Part shown: piece after piece, positions 15,807 through 26,154 of the stretch | How positions within the stretch are numbered: position 1 is the stretch's first letter | How the letters are laid out: the number at the start of each line of letters is the position of its first letter | Assembly: GCA_052168355.1 (NCBI GenBank) | Contig: JBQLZQ010000005.1 | Coordinates: forward strand, 1 to 64,000 | Origin: JBQLZQ01 sp052168355 | GTDB taxonomy: Bacteria; Pseudomonadota; Alphaproteobacteria; DSM-16000; Inquilinaceae | Length of the DNA: 64,000 nt | Reading direction: 5' to 3' | Translations under genes and position numbers: made by a program | The notes under the pieces: model-generated | The model's input: only the letters and a program-made list of their open reading frames with translations | Told to the model about the DNA's origin: nothing | Database searches by the model: none

Positions 15807-17156
15807 TCACTTTCCGACGCAGAAATCCCGAAAGATGATGTCCAGCAGATCCTCGACATCGACCCGGCCGGTGATCCGCCCGATGGCCCGCACGGCAAGG
15901 CGGACATCCTCGGCCATCAGCTCCGGCAACGCCGCCGCCTCGGCCCGGTCCAGCGCCTCGCGACACGCGTCCAGCGCCTGGCGGTGGCGGACCCGGGTCA
16001 GCGGCACGTCGGCGCCGGCGAATCGATCCGCCACGGCCTGGGTCAGCCGGGCGATCAGGGCATCGATGCCGGCCCCGGACAGCGCGGACACCGGGAGGAC
16101 CGGCGTGGAGCCGAACGGGGAGGGGGCCAGACCACCGGCGTCGACCAGATCCGTCTTGTTGACGACGATCAGGCTGTCGCCGTCGACAAAGCCGGCGATG
16201 TCCACTCCCAGACGCGGCCACTCCCGCCCGTCGATGACGATCAGGCGGAAATCGGCCGTCCGGCCCCGGTCCAGGGCGCGCCGGATCCCTTCCTCCTCGA
16301 TGGCGTCGCCGGCGCCGCGCAGCCCCGCGGTATCGGCCAGGATGACGGGATAGCCGTCGAGGTCCAGATGGGTCTCGATCACGTCGCGGGTGGTCCCCGC
16401 CTGGGTCGAAACGATGGCCGCCTCCCGCCGGGCGATGCGGTTGAGCAGGCTGGACTTGCCGGCGTTGGGCGGGCCCAGGATGGCCACCATAATCCCGTCG
16501 CGCAGCCGCTCGCCCCGGCCCTTGTCCGCCAGGTGCGCCTCGATGGCGCGCCGCACCGCCGCGATGTCGGGCGCAACGCCGGCGGCGACTCCGTCCGGCA
16601 GATCCTCGTCGGGGAAATCCAGATCGGCCTCCAGATGGGCCAGAACCCGCGCCAGCCGGTCGCGCCAGCCCTCGTAAAGAGCGGCCAGGGCACCGTCGCG
16701 CTGGCGCAGGGCCTGACGCCGCTGGGCCGCGGTCTCGGCGTCGATGAGGTCGGCCACCGCCTCCGCCGCCGTCAGATCCAGCTTGCCGTTCTCGAACCCC
16801 CGCCGCGTGAATTCCCCCGGCTCGGCCGGCCGCAGCCCCGGCAAGGCCGCCAGGGCCTCCACCAGGCCCGCCATGACGGCGCGGCCCCCATGGATATGGA
16901 ATTCGGCCAGATCCTCGCCAGTGACGCTCCCAGGGCCAGGAAACCACACCACCAGCCCCCGGTCCAGCAGCTCCCCGCTCGCCGGGTCGCGCAGGGCCGC
17001 CAGGGTCGCCACCCGCGCCGCCGGCACGCGCCCCGCCACGGCCTTCAAGGCACCCGAGGCCCGGGGACCGGAGACCCGCACCACCGCGATGCCGGCGCGG
17101 CCCGGCGCGGTCGCCGGCGCGAAGATGGTGGGTCCCGCCTGCACGTCGGCGGTCAT
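15807..17156 (-). CDS. mnmE: tRNA modification GTPase MnmE (TrmE)
   Basis: A 449-residue GTPase that partners MnmG in U34 modification. It has the N-terminal tetrahydrofolate-binding domain (TIFAPATAPGRAGIAVVRVSGP, HGGRAVMAGLVEAL, PGEFTRRGFENGKLDL), a helical domain, and an inserted Ras-like G domain with G1 GPPNAGKS (residues 228-235), G3 DTAGLRGAGDAIEEEGIRRAL and G4 NKTD. The C-terminal FCVGK contains the conserved Cys446. It begins the leftward run mnmE-mnmG-rsmG-parA-parB. Confidence 0.97.
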   Translation of the reverse strand: MTADVQAGPTIFAPATAPGRAGIAVVRVSGPRASGALKAVAGRVPAARVATLAALRDPASGELLDRGLVVWFPGPGSVTGEDLAEFHIHGGRAVMAGLVEALAALPGLRPAEPGEFTRRGFENGKLDLTAAEAVADLIDAETAAQRRQALRQRDGALAALYEGWRDRLARVLAHLEADLDFPDEDLPDGVAAGVAPDIAAVRRAIEAHLADKGRGERLRDGIMVAILGPPNAGKSSLLNRIARREAAIVSTQAGTTRDVIETHLDLDGYPVILADTAGLRGAGDAIEEEGIRRALDRGRTADFRLIVIDGREWPRLGVDIAGFVDGDSLIVVNKTDLVDAGGLAPSPFGSTPVLPVSALSGAGIDALIARLTQAVADRFAGADVPLTRVRHRQALDACREALDRAEAAALPELMAEDVRLAVRAIGRITGRVDVEDLLDIIFRDFCVGK

Positions 17157-17175
17157 GGCGCGTTTCGGCTCGATC

Positions 17176-17442
17176 CTAGTCCGACTTGCCGCCCGAGCCG
17201 CCCCGGTCCGCGTCGCCCTTGGCCAGATGCGACCAGAATGCCTTCTGCATCTGTTCCAGCCCCTGAAGCCCGGCCGGCAGCCACGTCTTGATCAGGGTTT
17301 CGGGGTCCATGGATGCGACCTGGGACCGCATGCGCTCCTGCAAATCGGCCATGACCGCATCCTGCATCGGCTTGATCTCAGGCAGCCCAAGGAACTCGCG
17401 GGCCTCCTGGGGGGTGCAATCGACGTCGATCGAGAGTTTCAT
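17176..17442 (-). CDS. Small DUF6489-like protein
   Basis: An 88-residue acidic protein with no signal or membrane segment. KLSIDVDCTPQEAREFLGLPEIKPMQ followed by a helix (AVMADLQERMRSQV) and WLPAGLQGLEQMQKAFW is characteristic of a small alphaproteobacterial family I know as DUF6489; its function is unknown. It sits 19 bases upstream of mnmE on the same strand and is probably co-transcribed. Confidence 0.75.
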   Translation of the reverse strand: MKLSIDVDCTPQEAREFLGLPEIKPMQDAVMADLQERMRSQVASMDPETLIKTWLPAGLQGLEQMQKAFWSHLAKGDADRGGSGGKSD

Positions 17443-17538
17443 TGGCCATTCCCATGAACCGATTGTGGTTGTACCGGCGGCGCCGGCTTCCGCACTATAG
17501 GGCGTTCGTCACCGCCCTCAACCCGCCGACAGGACCCC

Positions 17539-19553
<2,015 letters not shown>

Positions 19554-19557
<4 letters not shown>

Positions 19558-20036
19558 TGCGTCCCCGAGACGGTGCCCACACCTTGAACATCGACAGCCC
19601 GGTCGGCGCCTTGACCCTGCATGCCGTGGGCGACGATCTGGCCGCCATATCGTGGGACGGCGCCGGCGGTCCGCCGGATAGCGACCCGTCTCCCGTCCTG
19701 ACGGAAGCCGCCGATCAGATGACCGCCTATTTCAACGGCACGCTGACCCGGTTCACCCTGTCGCTGAAACCGGCCGGCACCCCGTTTCAGCGACAGGTGT
19801 GGGACGCCATGAGCGACATTCCCCACGGCAAGGTGGTCACCTACGGCGCGCTCGCCCACACGGTGGGTTCGGGCCCGCGCGCCGTCGCCGGTGCCTGCGC
19901 CGCCAACCCGCTGCCGATCATCATCCCCTGTCATCGCGTCCTGGGCGCCCATGGGTCCGTCGGCGGTTATTCCGGCGGTGGGGGCGTCACCACCAAGCGT
20001 TGGCTGCTGCGCCACGAGGCCCGGCCAACCCCTTGA
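19554..20036 (+). CDS. ogt: Methylated-DNA--protein-cysteine methyltransferase
   Basis: A 160-residue suicide repair protein that removes alkyl groups from O6 of guanine. PCHRV (residues 125-129) contains the acceptor Cys126; the DNA-binding recognition region is VWDAMSDIPHGKVVTYGALAHTVGSGPRAVAGACAANPLPIIIP. There is no Ada N-terminal regulatory domain. ATG 19554 overlaps the preceding stop and is preceded by GGAGG (19545-19549); an ATG at 19557 is an alternative. Confidence 0.93.
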
Positions 20037-20105
20037 TTTCGCGCCCATTCCCAGGTCGTTCCGGTTTCGATACAACATTTCAACCGTCAAACAGGAGGCA
20101 ACGCC

Positions 20106-20801
20106 ATGTCGACCGTCACCATCAAGGCCGCCGACGGCGGCTCCTTTTCCGCCTATGTCGCCACCCCATCGGCCGCCACGGCCCCCGGCCTGCTGGTGAT
20201 CCAGGAGATTTTCGGCGTCAACCGGGTGATGCGCGACCTGTGCGACGCCTTTGCGACACAAGGGTACCTGGCGGTGTGCCCCGACCTGTTCTGGCGGCAG
20301 GAACCCGGCATCGACATCACCGACCAGAGCGAGGCGGAGTGGAACAAGGCGTTCTCGCTGTATCAGGGGTTCGACGAGAACCTGGGCGTGGAGGATCTCA
20401 AGGCGACCCTGGCGTTCCTGCGCGAGCATCCCGACACCACCGACAAGGCCGGCACGGTGGGGTACTGCCTGGGCGGCAAGCTGGCTTATCTGATGGCCAC
20501 CCGGTCCGATGTCGACTGCGCGGTGGCGTTCTACGGCGTGGGGATCGAAAAGGCGCTGGACGAGGCGGCGCGCATCACCCACCCGCTGATGCTTCAGATC
20601 GCCGAGAAGGACCAGTTCTGCCCGCCGGAGGCCCAGACCGCGATCAAGGACGCGCTAGGCGGCCAAGCCCAGGTCACCATCCACAGCTATGCCGGCGTCG
20701 ATCACGCCTTCGCGCGGCCGGGCGGCGCCCATTACGATGAAAAGGCCGCGACACTGGCCAATCAGCGCCGCGACCGGTTCTTCAAGGACCATCTCGCGTA
20801 G
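20106..20801 (+). CDS. Dienelactone hydrolase family protein
   Basis: A 231-residue alpha/beta hydrolase. The nucleophile elbow is GYCLGG with Cys121, the acid is Asp169 in EKDQFCPPE, and the base is His200 in GVDHAFARPG, the Cys-Asp-His triad of dienelactone hydrolases. VIQEIFGVNRVMRD near residue 31 supplies the conserved Glu34 region. In characterised members the substrate is carboxymethylenebutenolide, but no catechol pathway gene is nearby so the true substrate is unknown. A clear AGGAGG at 20094-20099 precedes the ATG. Confidence 0.9.
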   Translation: MSTVTIKAADGGSFSAYVATPSAATAPGLLVIQEIFGVNRVMRDLCDAFATQGYLAVCPDLFWRQEPGIDITDQSEAEWNKAFSLYQGFDENLGVEDLKATLAFLREHPDTTDKAGTVGYCLGGKLAYLMATRSDVDCAVAFYGVGIEKALDEAARITHPLMLQIAEKDQFCPPEAQTAIKDALGGQAQVTIHSYAGVDHAFARPGGAHYDEKAATLANQRRDRFFKDHLA

Positions 20802-20803
20802 AC

Positions 20804-20830
20804 CCGTCCTCCGCCGGCGGCGGCGGACGG
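20804..20830. terminator. Hairpin between convergent genes (possible bidirectional terminator)
   Basis: CCGTCC/GGACGG arms, extended by a second set CCGCC/GGCGG across one mismatch, fill the whole gap between the stops of the dienelactone hydrolase gene and rho. There is no T tract, so it may act with Rho or only protect 3 prime ends. Confidence 0.4.
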
Positions 20831-22087
20831 TCACTGGTTCATGCTGTCGAAGAAATCGTTATTGGTCTTGGTGTGCTTGAGCTTGTCGAGCAGGAATTCC
20901 ATGGCGTCGGTGGTGCCCATCGGCAGCAGGATGCGCCGCAGGACCCACATTTTCGACAGGGTGCCGCGCTCGACCAGCAGTTCCTCCTTGCGGGTGCCCG
21001 ACTTGGAGATGTCGATGGCCGGGAAGGTGCGACGGTCGGACAGTTTCCGGTCCAGCACGATCTCGGAGTTGCCGGTCCCCTTGAACTCCTCGAAAATCAC
21101 CTCGTCCATGCGGCTGCCCGTCTCGATCAGCGCCGTGGCGATGATGGTCAGGCTGCCGCCTTCCTCGATGTTCCGGGCGGCGCCGAAGAACCGCTTGGGC
21201 CGCTGCAGGGCGTTGGCATCGACGCCGCCGGTCAGCACCTTGCCCGATGACGGCACCACGGTGTTGTAGGCCCGCGCCAGGCGGGTGATGCTGTCGAGAA
21301 GGATGACCACGTCCTTCTTGTGTTCGACCAGCCGCTTGGCCTTCTCGATCACCATTTCGGCCACCTGGACGTGCCGCACGGCCGGCTCGTCGAAGGTGGA
21401 CGAGATGACCTCGCCGCGGACCGACCGGTCCATGTCGGTCACTTCCTCCGGCCGCTCGTCGATCAGCAGCACGATCAGATAGGCGTCGGGGTGATTGTGG
21501 GCGATCGAATGGGCGATGTTCTGAAGCATCACCGTCTTGCCGGTCCGCGGCGGCGCCACGACCAGCGCCCGCTGCCCCTTGCCCAGGGGTGCCACCAGAT
21601 CGATCACCCGGGAGACGAAGTTTTTCTTGGTCGGGTCCTCGACCTCCATATGGAGCGGCTGATCGGGGTAAAGCGGCGTCAGATTGTCGAAGTTGATCCG
21701 GTGACGCACCCGGTCGGGATCCTCGAAATTGATGGTCTCGACCTTGGTCAGGGCGAAATAGCGCTCACCGTCCTTCGGCGCGCGGATCTGGCCCTCGACG
21801 GTGTCGCCCGTGCGAAGGCTCAGCCGCCGGACCTGATTGGGTGACACATAGATATCGTCCGGTCCCGGCAGATAATTCGCTTCCGGCGATCGAAGAAATC
21901 CAAAAGAATCCGGTAGAATTTCCAAGACGCCCGATCCGAAGATCGTGACATCGTTTTCCGCAAGCTGCTTCAGGATGCCGAACATAAGCTCCTGTTTGCG
22001 AAGATTACTTGCGTTTTCTATCTCAAGATCTTCGGCGTAAGCCAACAGCTCGGCCGGTGACTTGTCTTTCAACTCTTGCAGATGCAT
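20831..22087 (-). CDS. rho: Transcription termination factor Rho
   Basis: A 418-residue hexameric RNA helicase. Walker A PPRTGKT is at residues 179-185, Walker B at VVILLDSITR; the N-terminal Rho_N and cold-shock-like RNA-binding domains are present (MHLQELKDKSPAELLAYAED, GVLEILPDSFGFLRS, DIYVSPNQVRRL), as are the secondary RNA-binding Q-loop (VLTGGVDANALQRPKRFFGAARN) and R-loop elements. ATG 22087 gives the canonical beginning; the open frame extends to 22216 but with non-conserved residues. A promoter and a leader hairpin are visible upstream. In Alphaproteobacteria rho commonly lies near the origin, as here. Confidence 0.97.
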   Translation of the reverse strand: MHLQELKDKSPAELLAYAEDLEIENASNLRKQELMFGILKQLAENDVTIFGSGVLEILPDSFGFLRSPEANYLPGPDDIYVSPNQVRRLSLRTGDTVEGQIRAPKDGERYFALTKVETINFEDPDRVRHRINFDNLTPLYPDQPLHMEVEDPTKKNFVSRVIDLVAPLGKGQRALVVAPPRTGKTVMLQNIAHSIAHNHPDAYLIVLLIDERPEEVTDMDRSVRGEVISSTFDEPAVRHVQVAEMVIEKAKRLVEHKKDVVILLDSITRLARAYNTVVPSSGKVLTGGVDANALQRPKRFFGAARNIEEGGSLTIIATALIETGSRMDEVIFEEFKGTGNSEIVLDRKLSDRRTFPAIDISKSGTRKEELLVERGTLSKMWVLRRILLPMGTTDAMEFLLDKLKHTKTNNDFFDSMNQ

Positions 22088-22166
22088 AGATTGGTCCGAT
22101 GGGGAGGGCGAAGGCGCCGCGCGCCAAGACACCGAGATGCGGATCGGGAGGAGAAGGCTGAGGCTC

Positions 22167-22190
22167 CAACGTTTCGTCGGGGAAACGTTG
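22167..22190 (-). promoter_or_regulatory. Hairpin in the rho 5 prime leader
   Basis: Perfect 9-base arms CAACGTTTC and GAAACGTTG with a 6-base loop, 80 bases upstream of the rho ATG and inside the predicted transcript. It could take part in attenuation of rho, which is autoregulated in Escherichia coli; the mechanism here is inference. Confidence 0.55.
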
Positions 22191-22231
22191 CCAACAAGAA
22201 GGACTCTGCCGTGCAAACAGCCGTGGTGCGA

Positions 22232-22260
22232 TCAATATCGAATGCGGTGGCCGAAGTCAA
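22232..22260 (-). promoter_or_regulatory. Sigma-70-type promoter of rho
   Basis: On the minus strand TTGACT (22260-22255) and TATTGA (22237-22232) are separated by exactly 17 bases. The predicted start is near 22225, giving a 138-base leader before the rho ATG. Confidence 0.65.
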
Positions 22261-22298
22261 CGCCGGCGACCGGCCCCCGCGCCGGTGTTTTCCAGTTT

Positions 22299-22733
22299 TC
22301 AGAACGGTTTGACGATCACCAGGATGACGATGACGACCATGAGAACGGTCGGGATCTCATTGGCCAGGCGGTAGAACCGTTCCGTCCTTGTGTTGGCGTC
22401 GGCGGCGAAGGCCCGCCGCCACCTGGCCATGGCCATGTGGGCGCCGGTCATCAGCACCACGGCCAGCAGCTTGACGTGCATCCAGCCCTGGCTCAGCCAG
22501 GCCGGCTGCAGCGCCAGCAGGGCCAGTCCCAGAACCCATGCGGCGATCATGGCCGGGTTCATGATGACCCGCAGCAGCTTGCGCTCCATGACCTTAAACG
22601 TTTCCGACTGGGGCGACCCGGCGGGGGCCGTGCAATGGTAAACGTAAAGCCGGGGCAGGTAGAACAGGCCCGCCATCCAGGCGATCACCGCGATCAGGTG
22701 CAGGGCCTTGAGCCACAGATAGGGGTCCCCCAT
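22299..22733 (-). CDS. hemJ: Protoporphyrinogen IX oxidase HemJ
   Basis: A 144-residue membrane protein of the HemJ (UPF0093) family, which oxidises protoporphyrinogen to protoporphyrin in many Alphaproteobacteria lacking HemG or HemY. It has about four membrane segments: WLKALHLIAVIAWMAGLFYLPRLYVYH (with His12 and His33), IMNPAMIAAWVLGLALLAL, WMHVKLLAVVLMTGAHMAM and IPTVLMVVIVILVIV. ATG 22733 overlaps the hemH stop as TGATG, coupling it to ferrochelatase, the next step of the pathway. The frame extends to 22811 but into hemH. Confidence 0.92.
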   Translation of the reverse strand: MGDPYLWLKALHLIAVIAWMAGLFYLPRLYVYHCTAPAGSPQSETFKVMERKLLRVIMNPAMIAAWVLGLALLALQPAWLSQGWMHVKLLAVVLMTGAHMAMARWRRAFAADANTRTERFYRLANEIPTVLMVVIVILVIVKPF

Positions 22734-23809
22734 CACTCCGCCGCCGCCGTTTTGGGCCACGGGCATCCGCGCCACGAATTGGGGCACAGCCGGCCACCGA
22801 TCTGAGAACACAGCGGCCCGTCATGACTCAGGGTCTTGCGCACCAGACCCGCCAGACCGTCGATAAACGCGCCATCGGTGGCCACCGTCGGCACGCGGCC
22901 GTAATAGGGCACGCCGGCCGTCTCGGCCAGCTCCCGGTATTCGATGTCCAACTCCACCAGCGTTTCCGAATGCTCCGACACAAAGGCCACGGGAACGACC
23001 ACCAGCGGCCTTCCCTGGGCTCCGGCCCCGCGAATCTCGTCGTCCGTGGCCGGTCCGATCCATTTCAGCGGCCCAACGCGGCTTTGGTAACAGCTTACCC
23101 AGTCCAGATCCGGCACGCCCAGGGCGGCGACGATCGACGCGGCGGTCTGCTCGCACTGCCACTGATACGGGTCCCCGCCCTTGACCACGCTTTCCGGCAG
23201 CCCATGGGCCGACAGCAACAGCCGGGGCTGCCCATGCGCCGACGCGGCCTCCAGCTCGGCGCGAATCCCCGCCACGCTGGCCCCGATGAACCCGGTCTCC
23301 GTCGGATAGCAACAGACCAATCGCGTCCGCGCCCGGACATCGGCGGCGGCCGCCGCCTTTTTCCAGACCCGCAGGGACGAGGCGGTGGTGGTGGTCGAGA
23401 ACTGCGGGTAAAGCGGCAATAGGACCACCTCTTCCGGCGCGAAATCCGCCACCGCCATGGCCGTCTCGTCACTCATCGGATGCCAGTACCGCATGGCGAT
23501 GAAGACCCGCACGGTGCCCACGCCCCTTAAGCTCTCTTCCAGGCTCGCGGCCTGGGCCTGGGTGTTGGGCAACAGCGGCGACCCGCCGCCCAGCTCCTCG
23601 TAGATGGCGCCGGCCTCCTTGGCCCGCCGGCGCGACACCAGGGTGGCCAGCAGGAACCGCAGGGGTCCGGGCAACCGGATGATCGACTTGTCATTGAACA
23701 GGTTGAACAAAAAGGGCTGCACGGCGTCGGGCCGGTCCGGACCGCCCAGGTTGAACAGCACGACGGCGATCCGGCGGTCGGGGGGTGTCGCATCGGAAGG
23801 TTGGATCAT
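22733..23809 (-). CDS. hemH: Ferrochelatase
   Basis: A 358-residue enzyme that inserts Fe2+ into protoporphyrin IX, the last step of haem synthesis. Family blocks: VVLFNLGGPDRPDAVQPFLFNLF, AMRYWHPMSDE, LLLSAHGLPESVVKGGDPY with the catalytic His, CYQSRVGPLKWIGPATDDEI and PVAFVSEHSETLVELDIEY with the conserved His and Glu. The C-terminal tail LCSQIGGRLCPNSWRGCPW has three Cys, resembling the cluster ligands reported in some ferrochelatases. The start could also be a GTG at 23824. It lies 30 bases after hemE and overlaps hemJ. Confidence 0.95.
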   Translation of the reverse strand: MIQPSDATPPDRRIAVVLFNLGGPDRPDAVQPFLFNLFNDKSIIRLPGPLRFLLATLVSRRRAKEAGAIYEELGGGSPLLPNTQAQAASLEESLRGVGTVRVFIAMRYWHPMSDETAMAVADFAPEEVVLLPLYPQFSTTTTASSLRVWKKAAAAADVRARTRLVCCYPTETGFIGASVAGIRAELEAASAHGQPRLLLSAHGLPESVVKGGDPYQWQCEQTAASIVAALGVPDLDWVSCYQSRVGPLKWIGPATDDEIRGAGAQGRPLVVVPVAFVSEHSETLVELDIEYRELAETAGVPYYGRVPTVATDGAFIDGLAGLVRKTLSHDGPLCSQIGGRLCPNSWRGCPWPKTAAAE

Positions 23810-23839
23810 GGAGCGTGATACCACGGCTTCTCGGCCAGG

Positions 23840-24925
23840 TCAGGGGGACGTCGCGTCGCGGCGATCGGGCCAGGCGCGGATATGGTCGGCCAGGGCGGCG
23901 ACATGCTCGGGCGGGGTGTGGCGAATCACGCCATGACCCAGATTGAACACGAACGGCCCGTGGCCCAAGGCGCTTAAAATCGTATCGATCCGGCTCAGCA
24001 TGGCGTCGCCGCCGGTCCACAGCAGGGCCGGGTCCAGATTGCCCTGAACCGGCAGCCGTCGCTGCAAACCCATCGCGTCCGACAGGGGGACAGACCCATC
24101 CAGGCCAACCGCGTCAACGCCTGTTTCGGTGACGTAACGATCATACATCAGGCCTGCCCCGCGCGGAAACCCCACGATCGGGATCGCGGGATGACGATCA
24201 TGGAGGGCGGCGACGATCCGCCGGGTCGGTTCGGTTACCCAGTTCGCGAATTCATCTTCCGCCAACACGCCGGCCCAACTGTCGAAAACCTGCAGAATCT
24301 CGGCCCCGGCCGCCGCCTGGCGGTCCAGATAGGCGATGGTTGCGTCCACCACCAGATCGATCAGCGTCTTGAACCCGGCCGGATCGCCATAGGCGAACCG
24401 CTTGACCAGAGCGAAGTCCTTGCTGCCCCCACCCTCCACCATATAGGTCGCAACGGTCCAGGGGCCGCCGGCAAAGCCGATCAGCGCGGTCGTGTCGGGC
24501 AGGGCCGCCCGGACCCTGGACACGGTCTCGTAGACCGGCCCCACCACGTCGTGCAGCCGGTCCAGCGACAGCCTGGACAAGTCGTTTCGATCCGTCACCG
24601 GTTCCAGCCGGGGGCCTTCGCCTTCGACATAGTCCAGGCGCTGACCAAGCCCGTGGGGCACCACCAGGATGTCGGAAAACAGGATGGCGCCATCCATGCC
24701 AAAGCGCCGGACCGGCTGCAGCGTCACCTCGGCCGCCAAAGAGGGATTGTAGCAAAGATCCAGGAAGCTCCCGGCCTGGGACCGGACGTCCCGATATTCG
24801 GCCAGATACCGACCCGCCTGCCGCATCAACCAAAAGGGCGGCCTTTCCGTCGGCCACCCGGTCAACGCCCTGATCAGCAGTTTTTCGGACACAGGGACGG
24901 GGGCGGGGGAAAGGGATCGGTTCAC
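23840..24925 (-). CDS. hemE: Uroporphyrinogen decarboxylase
   Basis: A 361-residue enzyme that decarboxylates the four acetate side chains of uroporphyrinogen III. RQAGRYLAEYR (residues 35-45; the usual motif has Pro where Ala stands) and the later GFAGGPWTVATYMVEGGGSKDF, DSWAGVLAEDEF, GFPRGAG, GLDGSVPL and FNLGHGVI blocks are all characteristic. The start is GTG 24925. In many Alphaproteobacteria, including Caulobacter, the chromosomal origin lies immediately beside hemE, and an AT-rich non-coding gap begins here too. Confidence 0.96.
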   Translation of the reverse strand: MNRSLSPAPVPVSEKLLIRALTGWPTERPPFWLMRQAGRYLAEYRDVRSQAGSFLDLCYNPSLAAEVTLQPVRRFGMDGAILFSDILVVPHGLGQRLDYVEGEGPRLEPVTDRNDLSRLSLDRLHDVVGPVYETVSRVRAALPDTTALIGFAGGPWTVATYMVEGGGSKDFALVKRFAYGDPAGFKTLIDLVVDATIAYLDRQAAAGAEILQVFDSWAGVLAEDEFANWVTEPTRRIVAALHDRHPAIPIVGFPRGAGLMYDRYVTETGVDAVGLDGSVPLSDAMGLQRRLPVQGNLDPALLWTGGDAMLSRIDTILSALGHGPFVFNLGHGVIRHTPPEHVAALADHIRAWPDRRDATSP

Positions 24926-25308
24926 GGTCGGAGCCTACCAATTTAAAAAAAGAGAATCTTTAATTTAGTGATTGTAGTAAGACCCCGGGATAACGGGGAT
25001 TATCGCCTTTCACCTGTCGATCCCCGAAACCGTTCCCAGTGTATAAGCCTTTCCCACAGTCGTGGAAAAGCCCGCAATGGTCGCAGCCGGCGGTCGCCGC
25101 GCGGGAGGTCCGACGTCCCGAAGCCTGTGGATAACCTCCGGTGTAGCTTTCGTTGTCCCGGAACCCACATGCGCTCAGCGGAGGATATCCACAGGTGGAT
25201 GAAACCCGGCGCGGAATCGGGTTTACTGACCGCCGGATGCGCGGCACGGGTTTCGTCCACAGATGCGGCGGGTTATCAACAAGGCTGTCCACCACCGGGC
25301 CGGGACCG
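24926..25308. other. oriC: Probable chromosomal replication origin (oriC)
   Basis: This 383-base gap between divergent hemE and ppsR has no convincing gene. An AT-rich tract at 24941-24984 in a GC-rich genome could be the unwinding element. DnaA-box-like 9-mers: a perfect TGTGGATAA at 25126-25134 (TTATCCACA on the minus strand), ATATCCACA at 25185-25193 and TTATCAACA at 25273-25281, each one mismatch; weaker matches lie near 25050-25058 and 25253-25261. Two GANTC sites (24954-24958, 25214-25218) are the type methylated by CcrM. Genes on both sides run away from it. hemE and the RP001/ppsR homologue flank the known origin of Caulobacter. Confidence 0.8.
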
Positions 25309-26154
25309 ATGATCAAACGCAAGAGCTTCCACCTGCACCTCGTGTCCGACTCCACAGGGGAAACCATCTTGAGCGTCGCCCGGGCCTGCCTCGTCCAGTA
25401 TCACGGCGTCGAGGCGACGGAGCATTTCTGGAACATGGTCCGCAGCGGCCATCAGCTCGACATGGTTATCGAGGACATCGACCGGAACCGCGGGGTCGTC
25501 GTCTACACCCTGGTCGACGAACAGCTACGCCAGCGGCTGCACGAGGCCTGCATCGACTTGGGGGTGCCGTGCGTTTCGGTGCTGGACCAGACCATGGCGG
25601 CCTTCGGCCAGCATCTGGGAATGCGCAGCGACCGGCGCGTGGGCGGCCAGCACCTTCTGAACGCGGCCTATTTCCATCGCATGGAAGCCATGGATTTCGC
25701 CATCGCTCACGATGACGGGCAGTCGACCTACAACCTGCATGACGCGGATATCATCCTGGTCGGGGTCTCGCGAACGTCGAAGACGCCGACGTCGCTCTAT
25801 CTGGCCAATCGCGGGCTCAAATGCGCCAATGTGCCGCTGGTGCCGGGGGCCGCCTTGCCGCCGGAGCTGGGCCTGGTTACCCATCCCCTGATCGTCGGTC
25901 TGACCAACGATCCCGAACGGCTGGTTCAGATCCGGCGCAACCGGATGCAGATGCTGCAGCATTCCACCCGAACCGACTATGTGGACCCCGACGTGGTCCG
26001 GGAAGAGGTGCGGGAAGCCCGCCGGCTGTTCAGCCGCAAGGGATGGCCGGTGATCGATGTCACCCGCCGCGCCATCGAGGAAACGGCGGCGGAAATCCTG
26101 ACCCTTCTGGCGCGCCGCCCGGAAAAGTCCGAGCCAGGCCAGACAACGACATGA
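25309..26154 (+). CDS. ppsR: PEP synthetase regulatory protein (DUF299 bifunctional kinase/phosphorylase)
   Basis: A 281-residue protein starting MIKRKSFHLHLVSDSTGETI, the usual DUF299 opening. The phosphate-binding motif GVSRTSKT is at residues 152-159. Family members use ADP to phosphorylate, and phosphate to dephosphorylate, a threonine of PEP synthase or pyruvate phosphate dikinase; the target is not in the window. The open frame continues into the origin to 25153, which I reject because it contains DnaA boxes and no conservation. The ATGA overlap with maf shows coupling. Confidence 0.92.
   Translation: MIKRKSFHLHLVSDSTGETILSVARACLVQYHGVEATEHFWNMVRSGHQLDMVIEDIDRNRGVVVYTLVDEQLRQRLHEACIDLGVPCVSVLDQTMAAFGQHLGMRSDRRVGGQHLLNAAYFHRMEAMDFAIAHDDGQSTYNLHDADIILVGVSRTSKTPTSLYLANRGLKCANVPLVPGAALPPELGLVTHPLIVGLTNDPERLVQIRRNRMQMLQHSTRTDYVDPDVVREEVREARRLFSRKGWPVIDVTRRAIEETAAEILTLLARRPEKSEPGQTTT

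Noticed and set aside
13908..17291. An 1127-codon frame opposite mnmG and mnmE
   Set aside because: Antisense shadow of two certain genes; the protein is Arg/Gly/Gln-rich with no domain.
24941..24984. CtrA-type TTAA-N7-TTAA site in the origin
   Set aside because: Two TTAA occur but are 13 bases apart, so they do not match the consensus.
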